From positions 1 through 64,000 of the forward strand of contig JBDGYE010000007.1 of assembly GCA_039584255.1 (NCBI GenBank): 64,000 nucleotides of DNA, in the 5' to 3' direction. Below, one piece after another: positions 18,192-27,711 of this stretch. The position numbers and the translations under genes are program-made. Each line of letters opens with the position of its first letter. Position 1 is the stretch's first letter. This stretch comes from JBDGYE01 sp039584255. Its GTDB lineage: Bacteria > Gemmatimonadota > Gemmatimonadetes > Palauibacterales > Palauibacteraceae. Below the pieces are notes generated by a model. That model was given only the letters and a program-made list of their open reading frames with translations. It had not been told where the DNA came from and searched no databases.

Positions 18192-18800
18192 TCACCCTTC
18201 CCAGGTCATGCGCCAGAACTCGCGCTCGTGGCCCATGACCCGGTTGAACTCCTCCTGCTGCCCCGGGTGCGCGTGGCTCTCCGCGGCCTCGCGCAGCTTC
18301 TTCACGTACTCGACGAAGGCGGGGTTGGTCCAGCGGTCGATGAAATCGGCATACGGCCCTGTCGATTCGAGGCGACTCCAGGCGACCGTGTAGGCCACTT
18401 CAACGCCGTAGAAGATCGCCAGCAGGACCTCGAAGGACTGCGCGTATCCGGCCTCGATCAGGTAGTCCATGTAGCGCCAGCAGACCGGGTGGGGCTCTGC
18501 CGAGAGGTCGAGTCCCCTCTCGTCCGCCTGCCGCTCGAACCAGGCCAGCTCTTCGTCGAGGGCGGAGAGGCCTCCGATCACGAGGCTCTGCTCCGGCCGC
18601 GGAGCCTTGGCCGCCGTGAGGGCGACGAAGCTGGTGAAGCCGCGCACGAAGATGTAGTCCTGAACCAGCCAACGATCGAACGCCTCCTGAGGAAGCGTCC
18701 CGTCGCCGATCGCGTCCAGGAACGAGGCGCGGGTCGCGGCCTCCCATAGATCACCGGCGCCGAGCGCCAGCCGTGAACTCCCGAACTCTGATATCTGCAT
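18192..18800 (-). CDS. TenA/PqqC-like family protein
   Basis: A 202-residue all-helical protein of the TenA superfamily. Recognisable segments are LWEAATRASFLDAIGDGTLP, FDRWLVQDYIFVRGFTSF, YGVEVAYTVAWSRLE and the C-terminal HEREFWRMTWEG. TenA enzymes are thiaminases/aminopyrimidine hydrolases in thiamine salvage, but many members of this heme-oxygenase-like fold act in other reactions. No active-site Cys is visible in the position typical of TenA, so the thiamine role is uncertain. The ATG at 18800 follows GGGAGG. It starts a likely leftward operon with the M20 hydrolase. Confidence 0.8.
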   Translation of the reverse strand: MQISEFGSSRLALGAGDLWEAATRASFLDAIGDGTLPQEAFDRWLVQDYIFVRGFTSFVALTAAKAPRPEQSLVIGGLSALDEELAWFERQADERGLDLSAEPHPVCWRYMDYLIEAGYAQSFEVLLAIFYGVEVAYTVAWSRLESTGPYADFIDRWTNPAFVEYVKKLREAAESHAHPGQQEEFNRVMGHEREFWRMTWEG

Positions 18801-18922
18801 GGGGTGCCTCCCGAGTGCAAACCGTCGACACCACAGAAGATAAGCGCGCCGTCCGCTTCCGCGCAGGGTCACACCGGGGGTCTGTCGATCCTGGCGACCG
18901 CCCGGGACCGCGCCGCCTCGGC

Positions 18923-19789
18923 CTAGCTGGAGATCCTGGTGATGGTGATCTCTACGGACACACTCGCGCCCGAGTCGACGGACACGCTGACGGGTAGCGC
19001 GGGGTCGGTCGCGATCGTGACGCCGTCCGGGGGCGTCAGGCCGATCAAGAAAGGACTGTCGGAAGGAACCAGGTAGGCGAAGGTCGCCTTGCCTTCATCG
19101 TCGAGCCCTAATCCCTCCGTATCGTCGAGAGTCGCCGCGAAGTCGGTCAGGCTCACCCCGTCCGGAAGCGACACGCCGTCACCCAGCACGACGGCGACGG
19201 TGATGCTGGCCGAAAGGCCGATTTCCGCTGTGTGGATGACAGGGTGCATCACCCACTGGCCCGATCCACCGGCGAGGCGGCCAAAGCTCTCGGACACATC
19301 GAAGTCCACGAGCAGCACCTTCTGCTCGCCCTCTACAGTGAACGGAGCCTTCACCTTGATTCCGGTCTGCGCGAAGCTGGGCAGCTGGAGAACGCCGGCC
19401 AACGTTCCCTCGTCACAGTGCGACGCGAAGTCGGGACCCGTGGAGAAGACATCGATCTGGGGAGGAGCGGCTCCCTTTACCGCTATGCACGCCTCCGGAA
19501 TGACGAACCGGAGCTGGCTGTACGTTCCCTCCTCGACGACCTCGTCCCTGACGAGATCCACGACCTCGTTGGCGAGGGTCAGCAGGTCGCCAGTCCATGG
19601 CTCATCGCGGAGCACGAGTCCGCCCGACCCCGAAAGCTCGATCCGCTCGATGGTCACCACTGCCTGGGCGAAATCGCCGGGATCGTCCGTGAGCAGAACC
19701 GAGAGCCGGGTCGTGCCCGCAGGATCGGTCGCGTCGCACGAGGCGAGGACGAGAATCGCGGCCGCGACGAGGGTCTTGCTTCCAGACAT
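18923..19789 (-). CDS. DUF4382-type lipoprotein
   Basis: A 288-residue lipoprotein with lipobox LASC (TLVAAAILVLASCDA). Residues about 28-165 match a DUF4382-like beta domain: TRLSVLLTDDPGDFAQAVVT, IELSGSGGLVLRD, and EEGTYSQLRFVIPEACI. A second beta domain of about 80 residues follows, ending VSVDSGASVSVEITITRISS. The function of the family is unknown; members are cell-surface lipoproteins. It stands alone between the TenA unit and psuG. The ATG at 19789 is chosen because it places the signal peptide correctly. Confidence 0.8.
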   Translation of the reverse strand: MSGSKTLVAAAILVLASCDATDPAGTTRLSVLLTDDPGDFAQAVVTIERIELSGSGGLVLRDEPWTGDLLTLANEVVDLVRDEVVEEGTYSQLRFVIPEACIAVKGAAPPQIDVFSTGPDFASHCDEGTLAGVLQLPSFAQTGIKVKAPFTVEGEQKVLLVDFDVSESFGRLAGGSGQWVMHPVIHTAEIGLSASITVAVVLGDGVSLPDGVSLTDFAATLDDTEGLGLDDEGKATFAYLVPSDSPFLIGLTPPDGVTIATDPALPVSVSVDSGASVSVEITITRISS

Positions 19790-20045
19790 GGCGTCACCTA
19801 ATCCGCTGAAGGGGCCCATTCAGGAGCCAGTGCCGCAACCTGCATGCCCGGGGGGCCGGAACGGAAGCTTACGGGCCGACGGCGGGGGCAAATGCAGACA
19901 CTCCAATCAATTGGGGAATGAGGTCCACGTCGGCCGGCCGACGTGGAGACCGGCGCAGACGTATGGTCTTGGATCCACAACTCGGTCGCAGAGTGTCAAA
20001 CAGACGCGACACCGCGCCACGTCGTCCGTCACACTTCAGAGGCCC

Positions 20046-20996
20046 TCAGCCGAGTCGCGAGAAGGCCACCGCTATCCCTGCGGCCACCCGAGCGTTCTCA
20101 ACCAGCAGCGCCACGTTGAGATCCAGTGTCCGGCCTCCGCTGGCGCGCGCGAGGTGCTCGAGCAGATAGGGCGTGACGTCCTTTCCGGTCACTCCGTGCC
20201 CCGCAACCTCGCCGAGGGCACTCTCGATGAGCGACTCCAGATCGGCGCGGTCGAGGGCGCGATCGGCCGGCGGTGGATTGGCGAAGACGATTCCCGCCGG
20301 GAGCCCGAGCCTCCACTGGGCCGCCATCACGGCAGCTGCCTCGTACGGGGACCCTACCGTGCTCTCCAGAGACAGTCCGCTCTCGCGCGCGTAGAAGGCG
20401 GGAAGCTCGTCCGTGCCGTATCCGATCACGGGAACGCCCAGGGTCTCCAGGCTCTCCAGGGTCCGCTCCAGATCGAGAACCGCCTTCGCCCCCGAGCACA
20501 CGACGGCGACCTGGGTCCGGGCAAGCTCCGTCAGGTCAGCCGAGACGTCGAGACTCAGCTCTCCGCCCCGGTGGACACCTCCGATCCCGCCGGTCGCCAC
20601 GACCGGGATTCCCACCCTTCCGGCCGCCCAGATCGTTGCGGCGACCGTCGTGGCTCCCGGCCTGCCGGCGGCGAGCACCGGCGCCAGGTCGCGTATGCTC
20701 ACCTTCACCGTCTGCGGATCCTCCGCCAGGGCCTCGATCTCCGGCTCCGTGAGTCCGACGATCACCTGGCCGTCGAAGAGACCGACGGTCGCCGGCACCC
20801 CGCTCTCCGCGCGCACCGCGGCGGCCATCGCCGCAGCCGACTCCAGGTTGTGCGGGTGTGGCAGGCCGTGGGCGAAGACGGTCGACTCCAGAGCGACAAC
20901 GGCGGCCCCGGACGAAATCGCCTCGGCGACTTCGCCCCTCACCTCCAAATGGGGGACGAGGCGGTCGCCCGGGCTCGCGCGAAACGGGTTACCCAC
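20046..20996 (-). CDS. psuG: Pseudouridine-5'-phosphate glycosidase
   Basis: A 316-residue enzyme. PsuG hydrolyses pseudouridine 5'-phosphate to uracil and ribose 5-phosphate. Diagnostic segments are VVALESTVFAHGLPHPHNLE (catalytic Glu), VVATGGIGGVHRGG, VVCSGAKAVLDLERTLESLE (catalytic Lys), and GKDVTPYLLEHLARASGGRT. The GTG start at 20996 overlaps the kinase stop at 20989 by eight bases, so translation is coupled to the upstream kinase. The usual partner psuK (pseudouridine kinase) is not next to it; only a protein Ser/Thr kinase and an amidohydrolase precede it. That is an odd operon for nucleoside salvage. Confidence 0.92.
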   Translation of the reverse strand: MGNPFRASPGDRLVPHLEVRGEVAEAISSGAAVVALESTVFAHGLPHPHNLESAAAMAAAVRAESGVPATVGLFDGQVIVGLTEPEIEALAEDPQTVKVSIRDLAPVLAAGRPGATTVAATIWAAGRVGIPVVATGGIGGVHRGGELSLDVSADLTELARTQVAVVCSGAKAVLDLERTLESLETLGVPVIGYGTDELPAFYARESGLSLESTVGSPYEAAAVMAAQWRLGLPAGIVFANPPPADRALDRADLESLIESALGEVAGHGVTGKDVTPYLLEHLARASGGRTLDLNVALLVENARVAAGIAVAFSRLG

Positions 20997-22584
20997 CGGG
21001 CGAAAGCCTGGAGCCGCCCGAGCCGGAATCGAGCCCGGAACTGGCGGCGTCCGCCGCTAGTATCGCCAGCCGGTCGGCCAGCTCCGCCAGCTCGGGTGCG
21101 CGTCTCCTGGCCGGCACTTTGACCATCGCGTTGGCCGCGATGATGGCGCCGCCGATGCCAGATACCAGTATGAAGGGCCACGTGTGGTCGGGGGTCAGGC
21201 CGAGAAGGAGGGTAAGCAGGAGAGCGAGGACGATTCCGGCACCGACTCCCCAGCCGGGAGCGAACATCCTCCACCCGGAAAGCTCGAAGCGCTCCTCGAC
21301 GTGTATCGCCGTTCGACCTTCCAAAGGTGCAATCGTCACGACCACCTTCCGGTCCTCTACCCCGGGCGCGGCGGGGCTCCAGCTCAGAGTTCCTCCGATC
21401 CGGGATACGTGGCCGGCGATTCCGAGAGAGCTCTGTATCTCATCGACCAGGACGATATGGGTCGATTCCGGCACCTCTCCGTCCACGACTCGGTCCGCCT
21501 TGAGCCTGCTCTTCTGGAAGACCATTGTTCCGAAACGCGTGGCTGTCGGGACAGCCGGCGGTGAAGAGTCGTGCGCGAGGTCACGGGCCGCCTCCCGCAC
21601 CACGTCCGGCGGTATCCCGACCTGCGCGGCGGCCCGCTCGATCCCGCCCATCGAGACGTTCGGCTCGCCGGAGAGCGAGTCGGCCTCGATCGCCGCTGCT
21701 CGCTCCAGCACCCCCCGCACCTCCGTATCGCTGAGCCTCTGGCTCCCCTCCACCGCCGCTGCCAGCGCTTCGACAAACTCCCCGGGAGACGCGTATCGGT
21801 CCGTCGGCCTCAGAGCCAGCGCCCTGACAAGGCACTGCTCCACCCTTCCCGGCAGGGCATCCAGATGTCGCCGGTGGTCCGGCGAGGCCTCTGCGAATCT
21901 TCCCATCCTCAGGTCCTGGTCGGCAGGCCACATGCCCGGCGTGTCGCCGATAAGCATCTCGTATATGACGCTCCCGAGGCCGTAGACGTCTGCCGACTCG
22001 TCCACCTGGATGCGGCCGGCCGCCTGTTCGGGGCTCATGTAGCCTAGGGTCCCGACCGGGAAGCCGCTCCGGGTCAGCGTATCGCGGCCGGCCGAGCTTA
22101 GAGCGCGCGCCACGCCGAAGTCCGAGACGACCGCCAGACCTTCCGAAAAGAGGATGTTCTCCGGCTTCACGTCCCGGTGGATCACCGCGTGACCGTGCGC
22201 GTAGTCCAGGGCCGATGCGACCTGCCGGGCGATCCGGACGACTTCGCGGCGCTCGATCCGGCCTTCCCTTGCGAGGCGGCTGCGCAGCGAGCCTTCCGGC
22301 TGGAAAGGAGTGACGAAGAAAACCAGCCCGTCGGCCTCTCCGGAGTCCAGCAGCGGAAGAATGTGAGGGTGGTTCAGGCTGGCCGTGATTCTGATCTCCC
22401 GGAGGAAGCGGTCCGCTCCGACGACGACCGCCAGATCCGGTCGCAGCACCTTGAGCGCCACCTCCCGCCCGTGCTTGAGATCGCGGGCGAGATAGACGGT
22501 GGCCATCCCGCCCGCTCCGATCTCCCGTTCGATCTTGTAGCGGTCGGCGATTGCGGCAGCCAGGCGATCGACGAGCTCGGACAT
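20989..22584 (-). CDS. Membrane Ser/Thr protein kinase
   Basis: A 531-residue kinase. The N-terminal Hanks domain (about residues 16-275) has the glycine loop IGAGGMATVY, VALKVLRPDL (Lys), VIHRDVKPENILF, DFGVARALS and GTLGYMSPEQAAG. A middle segment (about 280-350) has short helical repeats (DTEVRGVLERAAAIEAD). Residues 350-430 form a beta domain, and two membrane helices follow at about 438-480 (VGAGIVLALLLTLLLGL, FILVSGIGGAIIAANA). It starts one base after the amidohydrolase stop (TAGCATG) and ends overlapping psuG. The targets are unknown. Having the membrane helices far downstream of the kinase is a common layout in this kinase-rich group. Confidence 0.9.
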   Translation of the reverse strand: MSELVDRLAAAIADRYKIEREIGAGGMATVYLARDLKHGREVALKVLRPDLAVVVGADRFLREIRITASLNHPHILPLLDSGEADGLVFFVTPFQPEGSLRSRLAREGRIERREVVRIARQVASALDYAHGHAVIHRDVKPENILFSEGLAVVSDFGVARALSSAGRDTLTRSGFPVGTLGYMSPEQAAGRIQVDESADVYGLGSVIYEMLIGDTPGMWPADQDLRMGRFAEASPDHRRHLDALPGRVEQCLVRALALRPTDRYASPGEFVEALAAAVEGSQRLSDTEVRGVLERAAAIEADSLSGEPNVSMGGIERAAAQVGIPPDVVREAARDLAHDSSPPAVPTATRFGTMVFQKSRLKADRVVDGEVPESTHIVLVDEIQSSLGIAGHVSRIGGTLSWSPAAPGVEDRKVVVTIAPLEGRTAIHVEERFELSGWRMFAPGWGVGAGIVLALLLTLLLGLTPDHTWPFILVSGIGGAIIAANAMVKVPARRRAPELAELADRLAILAADAASSGLDSGSGGSRLSPGG

Positions 22585-22585
22585 G

Positions 22586-24223
22586 CTACTCCTGCCCGAG
22601 GACCCCGGCGTCGTGCACGACCTCGCCGCTCACGAAGGTCAGTATACTCCGCGTTGTGGGAAGCTCCCCGAGGGGCACCTCGAAGATGTCCTGCGACAGC
22701 ACCGCCAGGTCGGCCAGCTTCCCCACTTCGATCGTGCCCTTCTCGTCATCCGCAAACTCCGCGTAGGCCGAGCCGCTTGTGTACGCCCGTACGGCCTGCT
22801 CGCGCGACAGGGCCTCATTCGGGTTGGCCGGGTGCATCACCGCGAACATGATATTGAGGTAGGGGTTGAGCGGCCCGTCGGAGCCGAGCGCGAGAGGAAC
22901 GCCCGCGTCGAGTAGCGACTTGAGCGGAAAGGCTCCGGATTCAAGCCCATACCGCTGCAGCACGATATCGGTGAACGTGAAGTGCGACGGATTCTGGACG
23001 ACCACCACGCCCAGCGAGGCGGCACGGAGGATCAGGTCCCCCACCACTCCGTCGCCGTGCTCGATGCGGACTCGGCTGGCCTTCCAGGTGCTATCCGAAC
23101 CCAGGCTCTCCATGGCGTCGAATAGCGCCGCCGCGGGTCTGTCACCAGCGGCGTGAACCAGAAGCTGGTCGTCGCGCTCCAGCGACTCGCTGACCATCGC
23201 AGCGATCTCTTCCTCGGGGAAGTTGAGCCGGCCATACCAATCGGGACGGTCTCTGTAGGGGGTCCTCCACGCGGCAAGTCTCTCCAGCGGAGTCCCATCC
23301 AGAATCCACTTGGTACCACTCACGCGCACCCGCAGTGATCCCGGAGGACTGGCTGACAGGGCGCGGCCCTCGTCGAGTCTGCTTTCCGGCGTCGTCGGAG
23401 GGAAGCGGATTGCCCTGATTCGGATCGGAAGACGCGCCTTCTCGAGCAGCCGCACGTACCGCTCGACAGGCAGGAACGACATGTTCTGAATCGAGGTGAT
23501 TCCGAACCGAATCGCGTCGTCGGCCAGGGCGCGCATGCTCTCGACGATCTCCTCGTCGGAGGCACTTTCGGCGAACATCCGGCTCGGACCGTACTGGGCG
23601 TACTCGAAGAACTTGCCGTTCACGCGATCCGACCCGGATGCCCGCTCGAAGAAGCCGCCGATCGGATCGGGCTCGTCGTCGGCAACTCCGAGCACTTCCA
23701 TTCCCCGGGTATTGAGGATGTAGCCGTGGCCGTAGAACGCTCTCAGGAAGACGGGGTGGTCAGGCGCCACGCGATCGAGCTCGAAGCGCGTGGCCTCGGA
23801 GTCGGAGACCACCGACAGGCCCACGGTGCCGAGTATCCACTCGCCCTCGGGAAGATCGGTTGCCGCTCCCGCCACCGCGTCCCGCGTCCGGCTCCACGTG
23901 GGGTCCATGCTCTGGAAGGCGAGACGGTGTCCCCGTGGATCGGGAGTGTGATGGTAGTGGGCGTCGTTGATACCAGGGATGATCACGTGACCGTGAAGGT
24001 CGATCGTGCGGGTGCCTGTCCCGGTCAGCCTCTCGATCTGCCAGCTCGAACCCACGGCGACGATGCCGTCGTCCGTGATCGCGATCGCCTCAGCCCACGG
24101 CTCCGCTTCATTCCCGGTGAACACCTTCCCGTTCGTCAGGATGAGATCGGCGGGCTGTCGGTCGCACCCCTGCAACGTGGTCAGGCCGATGGCGATCAGC
24201 GCGAGGACCAGGCTTTTCTTCAT
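22586..24223 (-). CDS. Lipoprotein amidohydrolase, YtcJ-like
   Basis: A 545-residue amidohydrolase with lipobox LQGC (ALIAIGLTTLQGCDR). The metal-dependent hydrolase barrel shows IIPGINDAHYHHTPDPRG, LLVHAAGDRPAAALFDAMES, RIEHGDGVV and LALGSDGPLNPYLNIM. The composite beta domain (DLILTNGKVFTGNEAEPWAE and ADLAVLSQDIFEV) encloses it. YtcJ-like proteins hydrolyse amides or act on unknown ring compounds and are widespread as exported lipoproteins in this kind of genome. It is the first gene of the amidohydrolase-kinase-psuG unit. The ATG at 24223 fits the signal peptide; the frame open to 24421 is not used. The leftover tail of a second such gene is at 62036. Confidence 0.88.
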   Translation of the reverse strand: MKKSLVLALIAIGLTTLQGCDRQPADLILTNGKVFTGNEAEPWAEAIAITDDGIVAVGSSWQIERLTGTGTRTIDLHGHVIIPGINDAHYHHTPDPRGHRLAFQSMDPTWSRTRDAVAGAATDLPEGEWILGTVGLSVVSDSEATRFELDRVAPDHPVFLRAFYGHGYILNTRGMEVLGVADDEPDPIGGFFERASGSDRVNGKFFEYAQYGPSRMFAESASDEEIVESMRALADDAIRFGITSIQNMSFLPVERYVRLLEKARLPIRIRAIRFPPTTPESRLDEGRALSASPPGSLRVRVSGTKWILDGTPLERLAAWRTPYRDRPDWYGRLNFPEEEIAAMVSESLERDDQLLVHAAGDRPAAALFDAMESLGSDSTWKASRVRIEHGDGVVGDLILRAASLGVVVVQNPSHFTFTDIVLQRYGLESGAFPLKSLLDAGVPLALGSDGPLNPYLNIMFAVMHPANPNEALSREQAVRAYTSGSAYAEFADDEKGTIEVGKLADLAVLSQDIFEVPLGELPTTRSILTFVSGEVVHDAGVLGQE

Positions 24224-24435
24224 AGTCCGGGCTCCGGAGAAGAACGGTCGGGACTCAAACAGAAGAATAGCAGGCGGCCCTGAAAACGGAACCGTCCGCG
24301 CGGTGCCGCAATCCGTAACGCCGTTTCGGCGAAGCCCGTGGTTTGCGTAGATTAGAGGCTCTCCAGAGCAGGATGAAGAGAGTGCGGCAGCGGACCCCGT
24401 GCTGACACGCCCACCATCCATCGAGCAGACTGAGC

Positions 24436-25851
24436 ATGTCCGACCATCTCAGCTTCCTCCAGAAGGTCAACCGCAGTTTCGATCGGGCGGCAGCCTTAAC
24501 GGATCACGACCACCGCCTGCTGGGCCAGATCCGGGAATGCAACAGTGTGTACCGGCTCACGTTTCCGGTTAAGCGCGACGATGGGTCGATCGAGGTCTTC
24601 GAGGCGTGGCGGGCCGAGCACAGCCACCACAAGCTGCCTACGAAGGGCGGGATCCGCTTCAGCATGGTGGTGGAAGAGGACGAGGTGATGGCTCTCGCGG
24701 CGCTCATGACGTACAAGTGCGCCATCGTCGACGTCCCGTTCGGCGGAGCGAAGGGAGGCATTCGGATCGCCCGGCATCTGTACTCGCCCGGCGAGCTCGA
24801 GAGGGTCACCCGGCGCTACACCTACGAGCTCTCGAAGAAGAACTTCATCGGGCCCGGGATCGACGTCCCCGCGCCCGACTACGGTACCGGCCCGAGCGAG
24901 ATGGCGTGGATCGTCGATACGTACAAGTCGCTGTCCAAGGGCGAGCAGAACGCAGATGCCTGCGTCACCGGAAAGCCGATCGCACAGGGCGGGATCCGGG
25001 GGCGCCTGGAAGCCACCGGCCGGGGTACCTACTACGGTGTGCGCGAGGCCTGTAGAATCGCCGAGGACATGGAGGCGTTGGGGCTCTCGACGGGCCTCGA
25101 GGGGAAGACGGTCGTGATCCAGGGACTCGGCAACGTCGGATACCACGCGGCCAAGTTCCTGGCGGAGGACGGAGCCGTACTGGTCGGACTTGCGGAACAC
25201 GAGGGTGCGATCGCCAGCCCGAAGGGTCTGGACCTCGAGAAGGTGATCGCGCACCGGCGCCAGACCGGCTCGATCCTGGACTACCCGGGCGCCACCAACA
25301 TCCCGAACTCGGTCGACGCGCTGGAGCTCGAGTGCGATATCCTAGTGCCGGCGGCGCTCGAGAGCCAGATCACCGACGAGAACGCGGCAGGCGTCAAGGC
25401 GAAGATCATCGCCGAGGGCGCCAACGGCCCGACGACTGCCGAGGCCGATGACATCCTGCGGGGGAGGAAGGTCCTCATCCTTCCGGATCTCTATCTGAAT
25501 GCCGGAGGCGTCACCGTCTCCTACTTCGAATGGCTCAAGAACCTGGCTCACGTCCGCTTCGGACGTCTGGAGAAGCGTCACGACGAAGCGGCGCAGCGGC
25601 GGCTGCTGGCAGCCGTCGAAAGCGCCACGGGAAAGCCGTTCGAGGAAATGGAGGTCAGTCGCCTGGCCGGCGGCGGCAGTGAGGAAGACCTGGTGAACTC
25701 GGGCCTCGAGGAGACGATGGTCCTCGCCTACGGCCAGATCCGCGAGATCCAGAGGCGGCTCGGCGACGATTGCGACCTGCGGACCGCGGCGTTCGTCAGC
25801 GCGATAGACAAGATCGTCGTCTGCTACGAGGAGCTGGGGATCTTCCCGTAA
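24436..25851 (+). CDS. gdhA: Glu/Leu/Phe/Val dehydrogenase (glutamate dehydrogenase)
   Basis: A 471-residue enzyme that interconverts glutamate and 2-oxoglutarate plus ammonia. The substrate-binding segment is HHKLPTKGGIRF, and the catalytic Lys lies in MTYKCAIVDVPFGGAKGGI. The NAD(P)-binding Rossmann loop is VIQGLGNVGYHAAKF, and the C-terminal part has ILPDLYLNAGGVTVSYFEW. Family-wide Glu versus Leu/Phe/Val specificity is not certain, but the length and first motif suit glutamate. It is transcribed away from the amidohydrolase operon across a 212-base divergent region in which TAGATT (near 24349) might serve the gene. The stop is TAA. Confidence 0.9.
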   Translation: MSDHLSFLQKVNRSFDRAAALTDHDHRLLGQIRECNSVYRLTFPVKRDDGSIEVFEAWRAEHSHHKLPTKGGIRFSMVVEEDEVMALAALMTYKCAIVDVPFGGAKGGIRIARHLYSPGELERVTRRYTYELSKKNFIGPGIDVPAPDYGTGPSEMAWIVDTYKSLSKGEQNADACVTGKPIAQGGIRGRLEATGRGTYYGVREACRIAEDMEALGLSTGLEGKTVVIQGLGNVGYHAAKFLAEDGAVLVGLAEHEGAIASPKGLDLEKVIAHRRQTGSILDYPGATNIPNSVDALELECDILVPAALESQITDENAAGVKAKIIAEGANGPTTAEADDILRGRKVLILPDLYLNAGGVTVSYFEWLKNLAHVRFGRLEKRHDEAAQRRLLAAVESATGKPFEEMEVSRLAGGGSEEDLVNSGLEETMVLAYGQIREIQRRLGDDCDLRTAAFVSAIDKIVVCYEELGIFP

Positions 25852-25880
25852 GAGATCCGCAGCCAAGGACGCGCTGGCCG

Positions 25881-26915
25881 TCAGCGCGCCAGAAGCACCT
25901 TCCCGAGGTTGCGTCGCTCGTGCAGGTAGCTGTGCGCCTCGGCGGCGCCCTCGCGGTCGAAGGGATAGACGCGATCGACGACGGGCCGGAGCTCGCCGGC
26001 CGCGACACCCCGGTAGATTTCCTCCAGCGCCGGCGCCAACAGACCTTCTCTTTCCTGCAGGTGGAGAAGGTGGACGCCCAACACGCCTATGTTGGGCTGC
26101 ACCAGGTCGAACGGGTGGAAGCGCCGGGTGCGCAGCCACGCCAGCGCCGCTTTCGGCCAGTTGCGCTTCCCCCCCGACATGGCCGCGCTCATCCCGTAGA
26201 AGACGAGGCGACCGAGCGGAGCCAGGAGTCGGCGGCAGGCGTCGGTGGCACGCCCGCCGACGGCGTCGAGGGCCACATCGATCCCCCGCTCGCCGACGAA
26301 GCGCGCGACCTCGCGCTCCCACTCGCCGCGAGAGTCGAAGCAGGCCTCCGCAGCCAGCTCCCCTGTGACGAAATCCCGCTTGGCCCGGGTGCCGGCGGTG
26401 CCGATCACCCGCATTCCGTGGCGCACGGCCAGCTGAACGGCGGCTGATCCCACTCCGCCGCCCGCCGCAAGGACGAGCGCCGTCTCGTCGGCCCTCGCCC
26501 GAGCGGCCTCGAACAGGCAGACCCACGCGGTAAGAAAGACCACGGGCACCGCGGCCGCCTCGACGGCCGTGAGCGAATCCGGGTAGGAGAACACGTGCCG
26601 AACGGGGACCACAACGTCGCGTGCGTAGCCGCCGTACCTGAGGAGCGCGACAACGGTGTCCCCCTCCCGCCAATCATCGACGTCGGGGCCAACACCCGCC
26701 ACCACACCCGAGACTTCGAATCCCGGGCTGTACGGGCGCGACGGTACGGTATCGTAGAGCCCCAGCCGCATGAACAGATCGGCGTAGTTGATGCCCGCCG
26801 CTTCGATCCGGACGTGTACCTCGCCCAGGCCGGTCTCGGGAAGCGGAACCTCCCTTTCGACAAACACTTCCGGGGGTCCGTGGCGCTCGATCAGGATCGC
26901 GCGGGTGACGCTCAC
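25881..26915 (-). CDS. NADPH:quinone reductase-like MDR-family oxidoreductase
   Basis: A 344-residue medium-chain dehydrogenase/reductase of the zinc-free quinone-reductase type. It has GEVHVRIEAAGINYADLFMR, a nucleotide-binding GGGVGSAAVQLA loop and the HSYLHERRNLGKVLLAR end typical of this group. No catalytic zinc Cys/His set is present. It probably reduces a quinone or enone with NADPH. It converges on glutamate dehydrogenase with a 29-base gap in which a short GCGCTG/CAGCGC stem lies. Confidence 0.88.
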   Translation of the reverse strand: MSVTRAILIERHGPPEVFVEREVPLPETGLGEVHVRIEAAGINYADLFMRLGLYDTVPSRPYSPGFEVSGVVAGVGPDVDDWREGDTVVALLRYGGYARDVVVPVRHVFSYPDSLTAVEAAAVPVVFLTAWVCLFEAARARADETALVLAAGGGVGSAAVQLAVRHGMRVIGTAGTRAKRDFVTGELAAEACFDSRGEWEREVARFVGERGIDVALDAVGGRATDACRRLLAPLGRLVFYGMSAAMSGGKRNWPKAALAWLRTRRFHPFDLVQPNIGVLGVHLLHLQEREGLLAPALEEIYRGVAAGELRPVVDRVYPFDREGAAEAHSYLHERRNLGKVLLAR

Positions 26916-27260
26916 GTTACTCGATCTGTTTCATGCTGCGATGACGCCGCCTCGGAGATCTGCTCAGAGGACTCACGGGAGCGGTCTTCGAAGGCCCAAA
27001 GTTGAGGATCGGCAGCGATCCGGGCAACGGGCGGACAGTCGTGTGGTCGAGTCGTGACAGCGATGGGCGAATCCGGGCTTTTGCAACGAATTCACCCTCT
27101 TCGCCAAAGTCGGCCGGTCTACGGAGCGGCTCCGTACCTCGGCGGTCTCCGCCAATCGGCAGTCAGCACGGGCGCTCCCGTGCTGGCGGCGAGCCCGCGT
27201 CCGCGGATGGGTTGCTTCTTGCACCGTCTCCTGGTGACCCACCTCCGCTGAGAGGGAGCG
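26916..27260. other. Intergenic region, nothing recognised
   Basis: This 345-base gap separates two divergent genes. Open frames on both strands are low-quality and overlap each other. Apart from the ribosome site of the gene at 27261 (GAGAGGGAGCG), I see no feature. Confidence 0.5.
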
Positions 27261-27557
27261 ATGAAGCCGACGATCTACGATTGGACGCTGTACTGGGACA
27301 CCGCTCTGGAGAAGGGGCAGGGCTGTCTTCCGACGAGCGTGCTGCGCTTGATCGAGGCGGCGCGTGACTACGACTCCGATGGCTTCGCCGCAGAGGCGGA
27401 GGACCTTCCGCAGCTCGAGCTCGCAGTCGCGCACATGGTATTCCACCGGGTAGAGGAGCTACACCGCAAGGAGCGCGCGTTGTCTTGCTACGCTGACGCG
27501 ATCGGTGCCCTGGTTCAGCTCCTGGCCAACGAGGAGGCCCGGCGGAACGCGGCCTGA
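27261..27557 (+). CDS. Small helical protein of unknown function
   Basis: A 98-residue acidic protein, probably all alpha-helical (LRLIEAARDYDSDGFAAEAE, LELAVAHMVFHRVEELHRKE). The N-terminus has aromatic residues (YDWTLYWDTALEKG). There is no signal peptide or membrane segment. The start is well supported by a GAGAGGGAG site, and a GC-rich hairpin (27589-27608) closes the unit, so it is a monocistronic gene. I do not recognise a family. Confidence 0.7.
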   Translation: MKPTIYDWTLYWDTALEKGQGCLPTSVLRLIEAARDYDSDGFAAEAEDLPQLELAVAHMVFHRVEELHRKERALSCYADAIGALVQLLANEEARRNAA

Positions 27558-27588
27558 TCCTCGGATTCACCCAGAAGAGATGTGAAAG

Positions 27589-27608
27589 GCCCCGCCACCC
27601 GGCGGGGC
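27589..27608 (+). terminator. Strong hairpin, likely terminator
   Basis: A perfect 8-bp stem, GCCCCGCC with GGCGGGGC, and loop ACCC, 31 bases after the stop at 27557. It is preceded by AAAG and followed by TCGTCGC, so it lacks a T run. Confidence 0.6.
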
Positions 27609-27711
27609 TCGTCGCAGGGGGCTCGCATCACGCATCTACCTTGAGGTGCCCGGCCGGGCGTAGCTTGTGCTCATCGGTCGTCCGTCTTCCCGATCCACGG
27701 TCCTGGAGGAA

